A stretch of DNA of 64,000 bases from Candidatus Schekmanbacteria bacterium (GTDB lineage Bacteria > Schekmanbacteria > GWA2-38-11 > J061). Positions 35,871 to 45,102 of the stretch are shown here, in pieces. Each line of letters begins with the position of its first letter. Position 1 is the first letter of the stretch. The notes under the pieces were generated by a model. That model ran no database searches and was not told where the DNA came from. It was given only the letters and a program-made list of their open reading frames with translations. The stretch spans positions 114,490-178,489 of the forward strand of contig JACRJM010000001.1 of assembly GCA_016219965.1 (NCBI GenBank), written 5' to 3'. Made by a program: the position numbers and the translations under genes.

Positions 35871-36821
35871 CTAATAAACCTGTATTGCCCCGTTTATAAT
35901 ATTTTCAGGGATTTCTATTTTTAACTGTTGGGCAGTCTTAAAATTAATAGAGTAAAGTGCTTTCCTGGGAGGTACCGGATTGGTTGCACGTTCTTTCTGG
36001 TTGCGAAGAAGACTAAGAGCGAGTTCAGCACACTGGATTCCAATGTCATTGTAATTACGCTCAAGCGAATAGAGAGCCCCCGCTTTTGTCCACGCGCTTG
36101 AAAGCCCTATGAACGGAATCCTGTTTCTTAGTGAAAAAAGGAGGATATGTTTTGAAGTTTCCGGAGTAAGCACCATACTGTCAGGTATTCCCCAGAGAAC
36201 ATCCACACTGTTTGCCATGCTTTCAAGCGCTGATGGAAGATCCTGAGGTGTGTTTATCTCCTTTGCGTAAAACTTATAGCCCATAGATTTAGCTATTGCT
36301 GCTGCTGTCTCAACGAATTTACCATTCTCTTTTGAGTTGTATATTGTTCCTATGGTAATACCCTTTGGAAGAATTTGCTGCATGCATTTAAGCTGAGTTT
36401 CTATAGAGAACTCGAGAACTACTCCTGTGGCATTGGGTGTTTTTTTAATTTTATCATCCTTCAGTATCATTGAAGAGACTATAGGAATGTTTGTTATCTC
36501 AGTTAAAGCATTATCAGTTGCAAGGGAGCCCATTGTAAAGACCAGGCTGAAATCTCCACTCTTTATTTGTTGGACTGCTTCCCGAACCTTTATGGGGTCC
36601 CCGTTGGCTGAAAATATTTCAAAATCTGCTTCAATCTCTTCTTTTTTAAGGCTCTCCTTGAATCCTGAAAGAGTCTCTTCGAAAGGGGTACTGGCAAAAC
36701 TCTTAATCACTGCTACCCGCAGGTTTTTCGCATAGGACATTCCCTGAAATGTGTTTGAAAACACGGCTGTCAGTGTAATCAACATAACTATTTCAATTAT
36801 TTTATTTTTTGATGATTGCAT
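35871..36821 (-). CDS. Periplasmic ABC-type substrate-binding protein (PF04392 type)
   Basis: A 316-residue periplasmic-binding-fold protein with an uncleaved-looking or cleaved N-terminal signal (IIEIVMLITLTAVFSNTFQG). The body NLRVAVIKSFASTPFEETLSGFKESL, then FTMGSLATDNALTEITNIPIVSSMI, and VLWGIPDSMVLTPETSKHIL follow the ABC_sub_bind (TrpX-like) family. ATG at 36821 is preceded by AAGTGGA; a GTG at 36827 is also in frame. No permease or ATPase gene for import is adjacent, so the protein is more likely a sensor or co-receptor for the kinase than part of an importer. Confidence 0.85.
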   Translation of the reverse strand: MQSSKNKIIEIVMLITLTAVFSNTFQGMSYAKNLRVAVIKSFASTPFEETLSGFKESLKKEEIEADFEIFSANGDPIKVREAVQQIKSGDFSLVFTMGSLATDNALTEITNIPIVSSMILKDDKIKKTPNATGVVLEFSIETQLKCMQQILPKGITIGTIYNSKENGKFVETAAAIAKSMGYKFYAKEINTPQDLPSALESMANSVDVLWGIPDSMVLTPETSKHILLFSLRNRIPFIGLSSAWTKAGALYSLERNYNDIGIQCAELALSLLRNQKERATNPVPPRKALYSINFKTAQQLKIEIPENIINGAIQVY

Positions 36822-36833
36822 TTCCACTTGTAA

Positions 36834-38882
36834 TTAAAAACTGTAAGTGAGTTTGATCCGGAAATTTATTCCATCCTGGTCTATAACATTCTGGGAGTGC
36901 TCTTCTGCTGCAGGAACTCCGAATTTTTTGTCAAACAGGTTATAAATGCTTCCAGATACTTCCAGCCCCTTAAGAATGTTCTGGCTGAAAAGCGTTACAT
37001 TGGTAATAAAAAAACCGCCTGCTTCGCTGCGGTTAATAGTTTTTCTGGAGCTTGTGTATTGCAGTTCAATGCCTGAAAATAGTTTTTCCTTTATCAATGG
37101 GAATATTACGTTGAATTTGGCAAGATGCTTTGGCGAATTTGTAAGTACCTTCCTTGTTCCCTCATCTTCTGTTGACTGGAGTGCATAGCTTACGCGGCTT
37201 TCAATGCCGTTTGCAAATTTATCCTCAAGCTCAAGCTCAACTCCCCTGGCATTTATATTGTCGCTGTTATCAAGTACGATCAGGTTGTCATTTGGGTCTA
37301 TTTTCTGGCTTATCAGATTCTTGATCTTGTAATAATAGGCAGAAGCATTTAAGCTCAAATTGTTATTGATATACTGTTCATAGACGAGTTCGTAGGTTTT
37401 TATCGTTTCCGGCTGGAGGTTATGGCTGGGCTTTGCTGTATTTCCGCCGTCATTATAATAGAGCTCATATGCATTGGGAGACCGGAAAGCTTTCCCATAA
37501 AGTAGTTTGAACGTAGTTTTATCAACTGGAGAATAAATAATAGCAAACCTTGGGTTTGCAGTTCCACCGAAAAGGTTGTAGTGATCGTACCTTACACCGG
37601 CGGTGAAAGTTAGTTTTTTTATTATTTGGTATTCATCCTGTATATAGAGCGCCCAGATTCGCGGATCTCTTTTATCATCAAGAAATACTTCTCGAGGGCT
37701 GTCATTAACGTTGCGTTGATCCATTTTGATATTATCCCAGTATTCAGCACCTGCTACTACGTTATGTTTTTCAAAAAGTCTCTTGCTGAGTTTCACTTCC
37801 CCTCCCCACCACTCTCCCCGCGAGAAGTCCATATTACGCACGATGCGGTTATATTTACCTGATGGTTTCCGTCCATATCCGTACATATAGTCCCCGTCAT
37901 ATTCGTACATGTCATAGTAAAGTCGCGCCATAAGACCGAGCTGATTTGTAAATGTATGGTCGAATTTTAAAAATAAATATCCCTGCTCATCTATAGTCTG
38001 TGTTCGGGAATCATTGAAAACAGTTCCGTATGATCCGGTAGGAATGCTCTTTTTCCTTGTTATGTAGTTCCCCTGAAGCGTGAGATCCTTATAAGTAAGT
38101 TTCCCGAAAAAGCTTTGATATTCATCACTGTCAGCATTTTCCGCATATCCGTTATTTGTTGCGGGACTGTCGAACTCTCTGAAGAAAAGTCTCTGTCCTT
38201 CACTGTCGTAAACATTCCCCGATAGCAGCATTTCAAGACCGTTGCTGAATTTGTTGCCGAAACTTAACCTTCCCTTGTAAGTGTGAAAGCTTCCTGCCTC
38301 GCCGGAAACTTCCGCTCCTTTCAGGTCCCTGCCTCTTTTTGTTATTACATTTATTATCCCAAAAAAAGCGTTTGCTCCGTAAAGGGATGAGCTTGGTCCG
38401 CGTATTATTTCTATACGGTCTATAAGATCTACATCAACAGGAGACTCAGTTCCTATGAATGCGGTGTTGTAGATGTTGTCGTTGACCCTGTGCCCATCAA
38501 TCAAAAGCTGTATTCTGGTATTATAATCTCCGGATCTGTTGAAACCCCGTACTCCTATATAACTGTAATTGCGGTCGTAGGTTGTATAGAAACCTCTTAT
38601 GCTGTTTAAGATGTCTGCAAGAGTGCGGTAGCCGTATTTTTTTATCTCTGCAGCAGTTACAATGCTTACTGATGAAGGTGCTTCAGTTATTTTCTGCTCG
38701 TACTTTGATGCGCTGTAAACTGACGGGATATCCTGAAAGAGGATCATCTCTTCACCTGTTAAAGCTTCAGCTCCGGCTGAATCTATTGTTTCAGCTTTGA
38801 TACCGGCAGGTGAGAACAGGAGATAAATAGGAATAATCGAGCATAGTAACTTGTACAAGTTTGCTTTTTTCTGGGTTTTCAT
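36834..38882 (-). CDS. TonB-dependent outer-membrane receptor
   Basis: A 682-residue receptor with a signal peptide (LCSIIPIYLLFSPAGIKA). The plug domain has EAPSSVSIVTAAEIKKYGYRT, VRGFNRSG, LLIDGHRVND and IEIIRGPSSSLYGANAFFGIINVIT; the barrel ends in RIKLTYSF with the terminal Phe needed for insertion. An ahead-of-plug acidic stretch could serve as TonB box. It is the first gene of the receptor/binding protein/kinase operon (12 bases before the next start). Substrate unknown; iron-siderophore motifs are not obvious. Length and plug resemble the vitamin B12/colicin I receptor group. Confidence 0.92.
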   Translation of the reverse strand: MKTQKKANLYKLLCSIIPIYLLFSPAGIKAETIDSAGAEALTGEEMILFQDIPSVYSASKYEQKITEAPSSVSIVTAAEIKKYGYRTLADILNSIRGFYTTYDRNYSYIGVRGFNRSGDYNTRIQLLIDGHRVNDNIYNTAFIGTESPVDVDLIDRIEIIRGPSSSLYGANAFFGIINVITKRGRDLKGAEVSGEAGSFHTYKGRLSFGNKFSNGLEMLLSGNVYDSEGQRLFFREFDSPATNNGYAENADSDEYQSFFGKLTYKDLTLQGNYITRKKSIPTGSYGTVFNDSRTQTIDEQGYLFLKFDHTFTNQLGLMARLYYDMYEYDGDYMYGYGRKPSGKYNRIVRNMDFSRGEWWGGEVKLSKRLFEKHNVVAGAEYWDNIKMDQRNVNDSPREVFLDDKRDPRIWALYIQDEYQIIKKLTFTAGVRYDHYNLFGGTANPRFAIIYSPVDKTTFKLLYGKAFRSPNAYELYYNDGGNTAKPSHNLQPETIKTYELVYEQYINNNLSLNASAYYYKIKNLISQKIDPNDNLIVLDNSDNINARGVELELEDKFANGIESRVSYALQSTEDEGTRKVLTNSPKHLAKFNVIFPLIKEKLFSGIELQYTSSRKTINRSEAGGFFITNVTLFSQNILKGLEVSGSIYNLFDKKFGVPAAEEHSQNVIDQDGINFRIKLTYSF

Positions 38883-38985
38883 ATGCTTTATTTTTATCCT
38901 CGATGTTTGTTGATAACTTATTGTTTTTTAGGCAGAATGATTTCGGTATAGAGGATAAAAATATTAAGATATGAAAATGGAAAAG

Positions 38986-39714
38986 CTATTTTATCAAAAG
39001 ATCAGCGAGAGGGGAAAGGACATCACCGGCTTCCTTCCTGATTTCAGAAGGATTTATCCTTTCAATTTTAGGAAAAAGGAATAGCGGTATATCAGGCAGT
39101 AGTTCTTTTAAAACATCCGGATTGGTGCGTTCGGCAATGTTTTTGGTTTTGTTGTTAAAGCCGCTTAGTACGATGGCTTTTACTTCTATTTTTTCTTTAC
39201 GCGCCGCCTCTACTGTAAGCAGAATATGGTTAAGAGTGCCCAGCACCGGTCTTGCAACAATAAGAAGCGGCAGATCCAGTTTTTTTATAAGATCGCGCAC
39301 ACTGTATCCCTTTGATATGGGAACAAGAATACCTCCAAGCCCTTCAACAATGATAAAATCGCTTTCTCTTTGAAGAGAATGAAAACAACTCTCTATCCTT
39401 TTGATGTCCACCGGTTTTTTTTCAAGCTTTGCTGCAGGCATAGGCGCAATGGGATTTTTGAAACGTACAGGTGCGATATTGGAAAGCTGTTCATTGCTCC
39501 CTGCCGCATATTTTAATTTCATGCCGTCTGAAGGGACAAGTACGTTGGACCTTACAGCACATCCGGTTTCTATGGGCTTCATCACTGAAACTTTATGACC
39601 GCAGGAGTTCATGTACGTGGCAAGTGATGAGGCAATCACAGTTTTCCCCACGCCTGTGTCCGTGCCTGTTATGAATATTCCGGAAGGGGATTTTTTCTTT
39701 TTTATCTTATTCAC
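38986..39714 (-). CDS. bioD: ATP-dependent dethiobiotin synthetase
   Basis: Closes the ureido ring in the next-to-last step of biotin synthesis. The 242-residue protein has the P-loop FITGTDTGVGKTVIASSLA near residues 14-32, the substrate region KPIETGC and the EGLGGILVPIS motif. No other bio gene is in the window. It overlaps larB by 8 bases and is the third gene of gpsA-larB-bioD. Confidence 0.9.
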   Translation of the reverse strand: MNKIKKKKSPSGIFITGTDTGVGKTVIASSLATYMNSCGHKVSVMKPIETGCAVRSNVLVPSDGMKLKYAAGSNEQLSNIAPVRFKNPIAPMPAAKLEKKPVDIKRIESCFHSLQRESDFIIVEGLGGILVPISKGYSVRDLIKKLDLPLLIVARPVLGTLNHILLTVEAARKEKIEVKAIVLSGFNNKTKNIAERTNPDVLKELLPDIPLFLFPKIERINPSEIRKEAGDVLSPLADLLIK

Positions 39715-40459
39715 CGATGATGTTTATGCTGTGTGCAAGATAGCCTGCACCGAATCCATTATCTATGTTCATTGTCGCGATACCTGAGGCACAACTGTTC
39801 AGCATTGTAAGAAGAGCTGCTATACCGTTGAAGCTTGCGCCATAGCCAACGCTTGTGGGGACAGCTATTACCGGTTTATCTACCATCCCTGCCACTACCG
39901 ATGCAAGAGCTCCTTCCATTCCGGCAACGACAATGATGACCCTTGCCTCATCAAGTCTTTTTGATTCAGAGATTACCCTGTGTATTCCTGCAACTCCTAC
40001 GTCATAAAGTTTTTCCGTTGTGCTTCCAAGTGTGGATGAAGTGACGTATGCCTCTTCCGCCACCGGTATGTCGGCAGTGCCGGCTGTTACTATCATGATA
40101 CGTCCTTTGGTGGATTTCACTTTGTTGTTGTTGACAACAATGGTTCTTCCTGCTTCATTGTAGACTGCGCGGCGGTCGACTTTCTTTATTGCTTTATATA
40201 CTTCTGCTGATGCCCTTGTTGCAAGGAGGGTATGCTCTCGGGAAAGTATGCTTTTGGCAATTTCTGTTATCTGCGTTATTGTCTTCCCTTCGCAGAATAT
40301 TACTTCGGGAAATCCTTTTCTCAGGTTCCTGTGATGGTCAACTCTGGCAAACCCCAGATTCTCCACTGAGAAGTACTTTATCTTATGGAAAGCTTCTTCA
40401 AGAGAGAGCTTTCCGGATTTTGTATCATTAAGAATTGTTTTTAAAAGTTTCTCATCCAC
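39707..40459 (-). CDS. larB: LarB-type carboxylase/hydrolase of the nickel-pincer cofactor pathway
   Basis: A 250-residue protein whose C-terminal half resembles PurE: IMIVTAGTADIPVAEEAY, VVAGMEGALASVVAGMVDKPVIAVPTSVGYG and the end ATMNIDNGFGAGYLA. The family converts nicotinic acid adenine dinucleotide toward the lactate racemase Ni-pincer cofactor. The N-terminus FARVDHHRNLRKGFPEVIFCEGKT is characteristic. LarC and LarE are not nearby. It lies 17 bases after gpsA. Confidence 0.88.
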   Translation of the reverse strand: MDEKLLKTILNDTKSGKLSLEEAFHKIKYFSVENLGFARVDHHRNLRKGFPEVIFCEGKTITQITEIAKSILSREHTLLATRASAEVYKAIKKVDRRAVYNEAGRTIVVNNNKVKSTKGRIMIVTAGTADIPVAEEAYVTSSTLGSTTEKLYDVGVAGIHRVISESKRLDEARVIIVVAGMEGALASVVAGMVDKPVIAVPTSVGYGASFNGIAALLTMLNSCASGIATMNIDNGFGAGYLAHSINIIGE

Positions 40460-40476
40460 TATGATTCCCCGTTTTC

Positions 40477-41493
40477 CTACATTATCCCTTCCTGGAATTC
40501 TTTTTTAAGGTTTCTTTCCATAAGGTCACGGATTGCAACGCGCGGGTCTTTGTTGTTAAAAAGGACTGTATATACTTCATGGCATATAGGCATCTCAACA
40601 TTCTGTTTTTTGGCAAGCCCTTCAACGGATATTGCAGTCTCGACCCCTTCGGCGACCATCTTCATCCCTCCAAGTATCTCCTGAAGTTTCTTTCCTTCTG
40701 CTATCTTCAGTCCCACTTGACGGTTCCGGCTTAAATCACCTGTGCAGGTAAGGATAAGGTCTCCCATTCCCGCAAGTCCTGCGAAGGTGAGAAGTTTAGC
40801 TCCCATTGAGATTCCAAGCCTTGATATCTCGGCTATTCCCCTTGTTATGAGTGCAGCAACCGTATTGTGCCCGCAGCCAAGCCCTGTGACAATTCCCGCG
40901 GCAATGGCTATGATGTTCTTTATGGCGCCTCCAAGTTCAACGCCTATGACATCATCATTCACATAAGCCCTGAAGTACTGATTGCTGAATATGTTCTGGA
41001 AATATCTTGCCGCAGATTCATTCTTTGAAGCAAAGACCATGACTGTGGGAAGTTTCCTTGCGACTTCTGTGGCAAAGGTGGGCCCGCCGAGCGTCACAGT
41101 GTTGAGGTCATTCCTTCCGTGAAACACCTCTGAAAAAACCTGCGACATGGTGAGGTATGTATCCTTTTCTATCCCTTTCGAGGCGCTGACTATCATGCAT
41201 CCGTCATTTATGTACTTTTCAGCTTCACTCATTATCTTTCTTGTATGCTGTGAAGGGACTACGGATATGATTGTTTTTGAGTTCCTGCAAGCCTCTTCAA
41301 TTGACGCAGTAGGGATTACATTCTGAGAGATTTTGATTCCAGGCAGATATACGCTGTTTTCCCTCTGGAGTGCAATTTCTTCAGCAGTGTTCTTTTCGAA
41401 GCACCAGAGCTGAACCCTGTGCCCATTGTCTGAGAGCAGGTTTGCTATTGATGTGCCCCAGCTTCCCGCGCCAAGTACAGATAAAGTTTCCAT
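40477..41493 (-). CDS. gpsA: Glycerol-3-phosphate dehydrogenase [NAD(P)+]
   Basis: Makes sn-glycerol-3-phosphate for phospholipids. The 338 residues begin with the dinucleotide motif GAGSWGTSIANLL, then SASKGIEKDTYLTMSQVF, the catalytic-lysine region VIGVELGGAIKNIIAIAAG and CTGDLSRNRQVG. Divergent from miaB over a 122-bp gap. First gene of gpsA-larB-bioD. Confidence 0.95.
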   Translation of the reverse strand: METLSVLGAGSWGTSIANLLSDNGHRVQLWCFEKNTAEEIALQRENSVYLPGIKISQNVIPTASIEEACRNSKTIISVVPSQHTRKIMSEAEKYINDGCMIVSASKGIEKDTYLTMSQVFSEVFHGRNDLNTVTLGGPTFATEVARKLPTVMVFASKNESAARYFQNIFSNQYFRAYVNDDVIGVELGGAIKNIIAIAAGIVTGLGCGHNTVAALITRGIAEISRLGISMGAKLLTFAGLAGMGDLILTCTGDLSRNRQVGLKIAEGKKLQEILGGMKMVAEGVETAISVEGLAKKQNVEMPICHEVYTVLFNNKDPRVAIRDLMERNLKKEFQEGIM

Positions 41494-41615
41494 TTTTCAA
41501 TCCAATAAAGATGGTATTTTAACGTTGTATCAATAATAACATACTGCGAAGGTTGAATTTTTCAGAAAGCTGTATAAAATGCAAGGGAAAATTGAGTATA
41601 GGCTAAGAAGGGACT

Positions 41616-42920
41616 ATGAAATATCATATAGAGACATTCGGCTGTCAGATGAATGACCATGATTCCGAGAGGCTTGCGGGCATGCTTGTAGGCGAAGGAC
41701 ATAGCATGGCGGAAAGCCTTTCCGAGGCGGACATCGTTATCCTCAATACCTGCTGCATAAGGGAAAAAGCAGAGCATAAGGTTTTTTCCGAGATAGGGAA
41801 GCTTTCAAAGATGAAGGACAGAGGAAAAAATATGCTCATAGGGGTCTGCGGTTGCATTGCTCAAAAAGAGAAGGGGAGGATAATAAAAAAATTCCCGAAT
41901 GTTGACATCGTTTTCGGGACAATGAACATCTCCAGCCTTCCGGACATATTAAGGCGCGTAAAGAATGAGAAAAAGGTTGTAGATGTCAGGGAGGAAACGG
42001 CTGCTACGGTTACCGAAACACCGCTTCTTCGCTCTGACGGAGTGAAAGCATGGATTACCATAATGGAAGGGTGCAACAACTATTGCAGTTACTGCATTGT
42101 CCCATATGTTAGGGGAAGAGAGAGGAGCAGACCTGCGGAACAGATAATTGAAGAGGTGGAACGACTCGCGAAAGAAGGTTACCGGGAGTTCACATTGCTA
42201 GGGCAGAATGTTAATTCATATATGTCCCACTCTCAAATTGAATGTGATTTTACAGGCCTCCTTGAGAGGCTCAACAAAATAGATGAAGTGCTCCGCATAA
42301 GGTTTGTCACATCCCATCCAAAAGATTTCGGAGAAAGACTGATATATGCAATGAGAGACCTTGAAAAGGTGTGCAGGAATATTCATCTCCCTGTCCAGTG
42401 CGGGTCAAGTAAAGTGCTTCAGATGATGAACCGCGGATATACCCGCGAAGAGTACATGGATAATATAAAGTTGTTAAGGGAGATAATTCCTGATGTGGGA
42501 ATTACTACTGACATCATTGTGGGTTTTTCCGGAGAGACCGAGGCTGATTTCGAAGAGACCGTAAGCATACTTCGCGAGATACGTTATGATTCCATCTTTT
42601 CATTTAACTATTCACCGAGAAAACCTGCCGCAAGCGCTAAATTTCTGGATGATGTTTCACCTTCCGAAAAAAGCAGAAGGCTTGACATTGTGCAGACGCT
42701 TCAGAAAAAAATAACACTTGAAAAGAACATCGCCCTTGAAGGTGAAGTTGAGTCTGTCCTTGTTGACGGCAAAAGCAAAAGGGCGGATGATGAGTTGATG
42801 GGACGCACAGAGCAGAACCGCGTTGTCAATTTTTCAGGAAGTCAATCAATGCTTGGAAGAATTGTTAAAGTAAAAATCCTTCAAGGTCACAGCAATAGCC
42901 TGAAGGGGGAAATAGTTTAA
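41616..42920 (+). CDS. miaB: tRNA-2-methylthio-N6-dimethylallyladenosine synthase
   Basis: Radical SAM methylthiotransferase that modifies A37 of tRNAs reading codons that start with U. The 434-residue sequence has the N-terminal auxiliary-cluster domain (FGCQMNDHDSERLAGML, LNTCCIREKAEHKVFSEIG, GVCGCIAQ), the radical cluster motif CNNYCSYC, and a C-terminal TRAM domain (EGEVESVLVDG onward). All six cluster cysteines appear present. Confidence 0.95.
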   Translation: MKYHIETFGCQMNDHDSERLAGMLVGEGHSMAESLSEADIVILNTCCIREKAEHKVFSEIGKLSKMKDRGKNMLIGVCGCIAQKEKGRIIKKFPNVDIVFGTMNISSLPDILRRVKNEKKVVDVREETAATVTETPLLRSDGVKAWITIMEGCNNYCSYCIVPYVRGRERSRPAEQIIEEVERLAKEGYREFTLLGQNVNSYMSHSQIECDFTGLLERLNKIDEVLRIRFVTSHPKDFGERLIYAMRDLEKVCRNIHLPVQCGSSKVLQMMNRGYTREEYMDNIKLLREIIPDVGITTDIIVGFSGETEADFEETVSILREIRYDSIFSFNYSPRKPAASAKFLDDVSPSEKSRRLDIVQTLQKKITLEKNIALEGEVESVLVDGKSKRADDELMGRTEQNRVVNFSGSQSMLGRIVKVKILQGHSNSLKGEIV

Positions 42921-42935
42921 GTAGTTTAATAATTG

Positions 42936-43694
42936 TTACTTTGAATTAATCCTGTTCTCCAATACCCCGATTCCCTCAATCTCGACCTGTACTACATCAC
43001 TTGGTTTAAGCTCTCCTACTCCGCAGGGGGTACCTGTGATTATCACATCTCCTGGAAGAAGTGTCATTATGCAGGAGATGAAGGATACAAGGAAGTAGGG
43101 CTTGAATATCATCTGAGAGGTCGAAGAGCTCTGCACGACATTTCCATTCAGAGTAGTCTTGATTTTTAGGTTGTCAGGTTGAAGGTCAGTTTCAATCCAG
43201 GGGCCAATGGGTGCGAATGTATCGAATCCTTTCCCGCGTGTGAACTGTCCGTCTTTCCTTTGAAGGTCCCGCGCTGTAATGTCGTTGGCGCAGGTAAATC
43301 CGAGGATATAATTTTTTGCTTCGCCTTCTGAAATATTTTTTGCTGTTTTTTTAATTACAATTGCAAGCTCTCCCTCATAATCAACTTTTTTTGACTGAGG
43401 CGGATAAGAAACTATATCCCTATGGCCTATGACAGCGGTTGAAGGCTTCATGAACAACATAGGCTCGTCAGGTATCTTTGAGCCGAACTCTGCTGCATGG
43501 TCTTTGTAATTGAGTCCGATTGCGATTATCTTTGACGGCTGGCATGGAGGAAGTATCTTTACATCTGACAGGGGATTTCTTATCCCTGTCATTGTGAAAG
43601 TCTCATAGGCAGAACCGAATATCTTTTCTATGCTTTCCCCGACAACAATGCCTTCAAACTGTTTCCCGTTTATTTCAGCCCTTGCGATTTTCAT
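42936..43694 (-). CDS. Fumarylacetoacetate hydrolase family protein
   Basis: A 252-residue FAH-fold enzyme. The start at 43694 (MKIARAEI) is preceded by GAGGAG; the open frame upstream to 43844 lies inside the divergent polyketide synthase gene and is rejected. Core motifs: [56 protein letters not shown] and [15 protein letters not shown]. Family members act on fumarylacetoacetate, acylpyruvates or 2-oxo-hept-ene dioates; the substrate here is not clear. It is divergent from, and shares a 46-bp gap with, the type III polyketide synthase. Confidence 0.88.
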   Translation of the reverse strand: MKIARAEINGKQFEGIVVGESIEKIFGSAYETFTMTGIRNPLSDVKILPPCQPSKIIAIGLNYKDHAAEFGSKIPDEPMLFMKPSTAVIGHRDIVSYPPQSKKVDYEGELAIVIKKTAKNISEGEAKNYILGFTCANDITARDLQRKDGQFTRGKGFDTFAPIGPWIETDLQPDNLKIKTTLNGNVVQSSSTSQMIFKPYFLVSFISCIMTLLPGDVIITGTPCGVGELKPSDVVQVEIEGIGVLENRINSK

Positions 43695-43703
43695 TATGTC
43701 TCC

Positions 43704-43732
43704 TCGAAATCTGTTTCCAAAAAGCATATTAC
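43704..43732 (+). promoter_or_regulatory. Possible promoter for the polyketide synthase gene
   Basis: TCGAAA (43704-43709), 17 bases and TATTAC (43727-43732), ending 8 bases before ATG 43741, which lacks a Shine-Dalgarno site. The geometry again suggests a leaderless message. Confidence 0.3.
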
Positions 43733-43740
43733 ACAGTAGT

Positions 43741-44808
43741 ATGTCAACTATAATGAAGAAGAAAAATACTGATTTTTCCCCCTCCATAATTTCCATTGCT
43801 ACCGCCAATCCTTCTGCCACATTTACGCAGGAAGAGGCATACAAGCTCTCCGGGTATGATGATAAAAAGATAAAGGCAATATTTTTAAACTCCGGAATCA
43901 GGAAAAGACATTTTTTTGTGCGCCCAGCAGATAAGGTGCCAAATGAAAGTGTTAATGAACTTAACGCGAGGTATAAGGAAGGCGCGGTAGAGACCGGCGC
44001 AAGAGCGATATCTGAGTGTCTTAAAAATGCGGGAACAAATCATATTGATTTTCTTGCCGTTGCAACGTGTACGGGCTATCTCTGTCCCGGACTGTCATCA
44101 ATATATGTGAAGAAGCTTGCCCTTAACAAGAGCCTTCAGCGCACTGACATTCAGGGGATGGGATGTGCGGGAGCGCTCCCGGCACTGCAAAGAGGATGGG
44201 ACCATGTGAGGGCGAATTCCGGTTCAAATGCATTGGTTACTGCTGTTGAGATTTGCTCTGCCGCATATTTTATTGATTCGTCGATTGATTCATCTATGGA
44301 AACGATTATCGGGAATGTCATATGCGGAGATGGGGGAGCCGCAGTTCTGCTTGGTGAAAACCATGTATATGGAATGCCTTACATCTTAGGATTTCATACT
44401 GAGATATTTTCAGATTACCTTGATTCAGTTGGTTTCAGCTCAATCGAGGGGAAGCTTAAGATCATACTCGGCAAGGAGATCCAGAATATCGCGGGGAAGG
44501 CTGCGAGGAAAGCGATTGAAGCCCTTCTAAAAAAACATTCGCTGAAATTCAAGGACATCAAAAGATGGATAATCCATCCTGGCGGCAGGAATGTGATTGT
44601 GAATATTGCAGATGAGCTTGGGCTAACGAGAAAGGAGCTTTCTGCTTCATACGAAGTCCTTGAGGAATACGGCAATATGTCATCGCCGACTGTTCTCTTT
44701 GTATTGAAAAGAATGATTGATTCAACACCGCCGGCAGAAGGGGAATACGGAATAATGTTAGCGCTTGGGCCGGGGGTTGCGGCGGAGGCTGCGCTCCTAC
44801 GCTGGTAA
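43741..44808 (+). CDS. Type III polyketide synthase (chalcone/alkylresorcinol synthase type)
   Basis: A 355-residue ketosynthase-like dimeric enzyme that extends an acyl-CoA with malonyl-CoA and cyclises the product. The catalytic triad is present: Cys in [10 protein letters not shown], His in IIHPGGRNV and Asn in [13 protein letters not shown]. The latter part [13 protein letters not shown] is typical. The start is uncertain: ATG at 43741 or 43753, neither with a ribosome site; upstream frame overlaps the divergent FAH gene. Bacterial members often make alkylresorcinols or alkylpyrones for membranes. The divergent FAH-family hydrolase could act on a related product; that is inference. Confidence 0.88.
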   Translation: MSTIMKKKNTDFSPSIISIATANPSATFTQEEAYKLSGYDDKKIKAIFLNSGIRKRHFFVRPADKVPNESVNELNARYKEGAVETGARAISECLKNAGTNHIDFLAVATCTGYLCPGLSSIYVKKLALNKSLQRTDIQGMGCAGALPALQRGWDHVRANSGSNALVTAVEICSAAYFIDSSIDSSMETIIGNVICGDGGAAVLLGENHVYGMPYILGFHTEIFSDYLDSVGFSSIEGKLKIILGKEIQNIAGKAARKAIEALLKKHSLKFKDIKRWIIHPGGRNVIVNIADELGLTRKELSASYEVLEEYGNMSSPTVLFVLKRMIDSTPPAEGEYGIMLALGPGVAAEAALLRW

Positions 44809-44818
44809 TGGAGGAGCA

Positions 44819-44943
44819 GCAAATTCAATTTTTGGTGTTATACTTCGTCACTGGCCAGCTCACAAATCCTCACATACAAAAAAGTATGCTCCGGTATTGC
44901 TCGCTGTCCATTTCCTCGTCTTCCACACAAAACTTGAATTTGC
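44819..44943 (+). repeat. Nested palindromic element, copy 2 (125 bp)
   Basis: The outer arms GCAAATTCAA (44819-44828) and TTGAATTTGC (44934-44943) pair perfectly over 10 bp. The centre has CATAC-6-GTATG (44873-44888), the same core as the copy at 21784, with loop AAAAAA in place of GGAAAA. It begins 10 bp after the polyketide synthase stop. No transposase is adjacent. Confidence 0.75.
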
Positions 44944-45045
44944 AAAAAAAATGAAAGCCATACAGTATTTAACCTATCCAGTATTTTTATAGTGAATCTA
45001 TTGTAGACTTTTGATAATTATATTTTACTTGTTTAGGCAATTTTC

Positions 45046-45075
45046 TTGACTTGTTAAATTGAGGTAGAATATAAA
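45046..45075 (+). promoter_or_regulatory. Promoter of the PH-domain gene
   Basis: TTGACT (45046-45051), 18 bases and TATAAA (45070-45075), 27 bases before the ATG. No clear ribosome site follows. Confidence 0.55.
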
Positions 45076-45102
45076 ATGCTTGGTATTAAATGGGTATAAT
45101 AT

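Noticed and set aside
43630..43740. N-terminal extension of the polyketide synthase
   Set aside because: It is antisense to the start of the FAH gene and has no family similarity.
43695..43844. N-terminal extension of the FAH-family protein
   Set aside because: It lies over the polyketide synthase start on the other strand, and the GAGGAG-supported ATG at 43694 gives the normal FAH N-terminus.
44765..44992. Open frame over the palindromic repeat after the polyketide synthase
   Set aside because: It is mostly repeat DNA; no ribosome site or homology.
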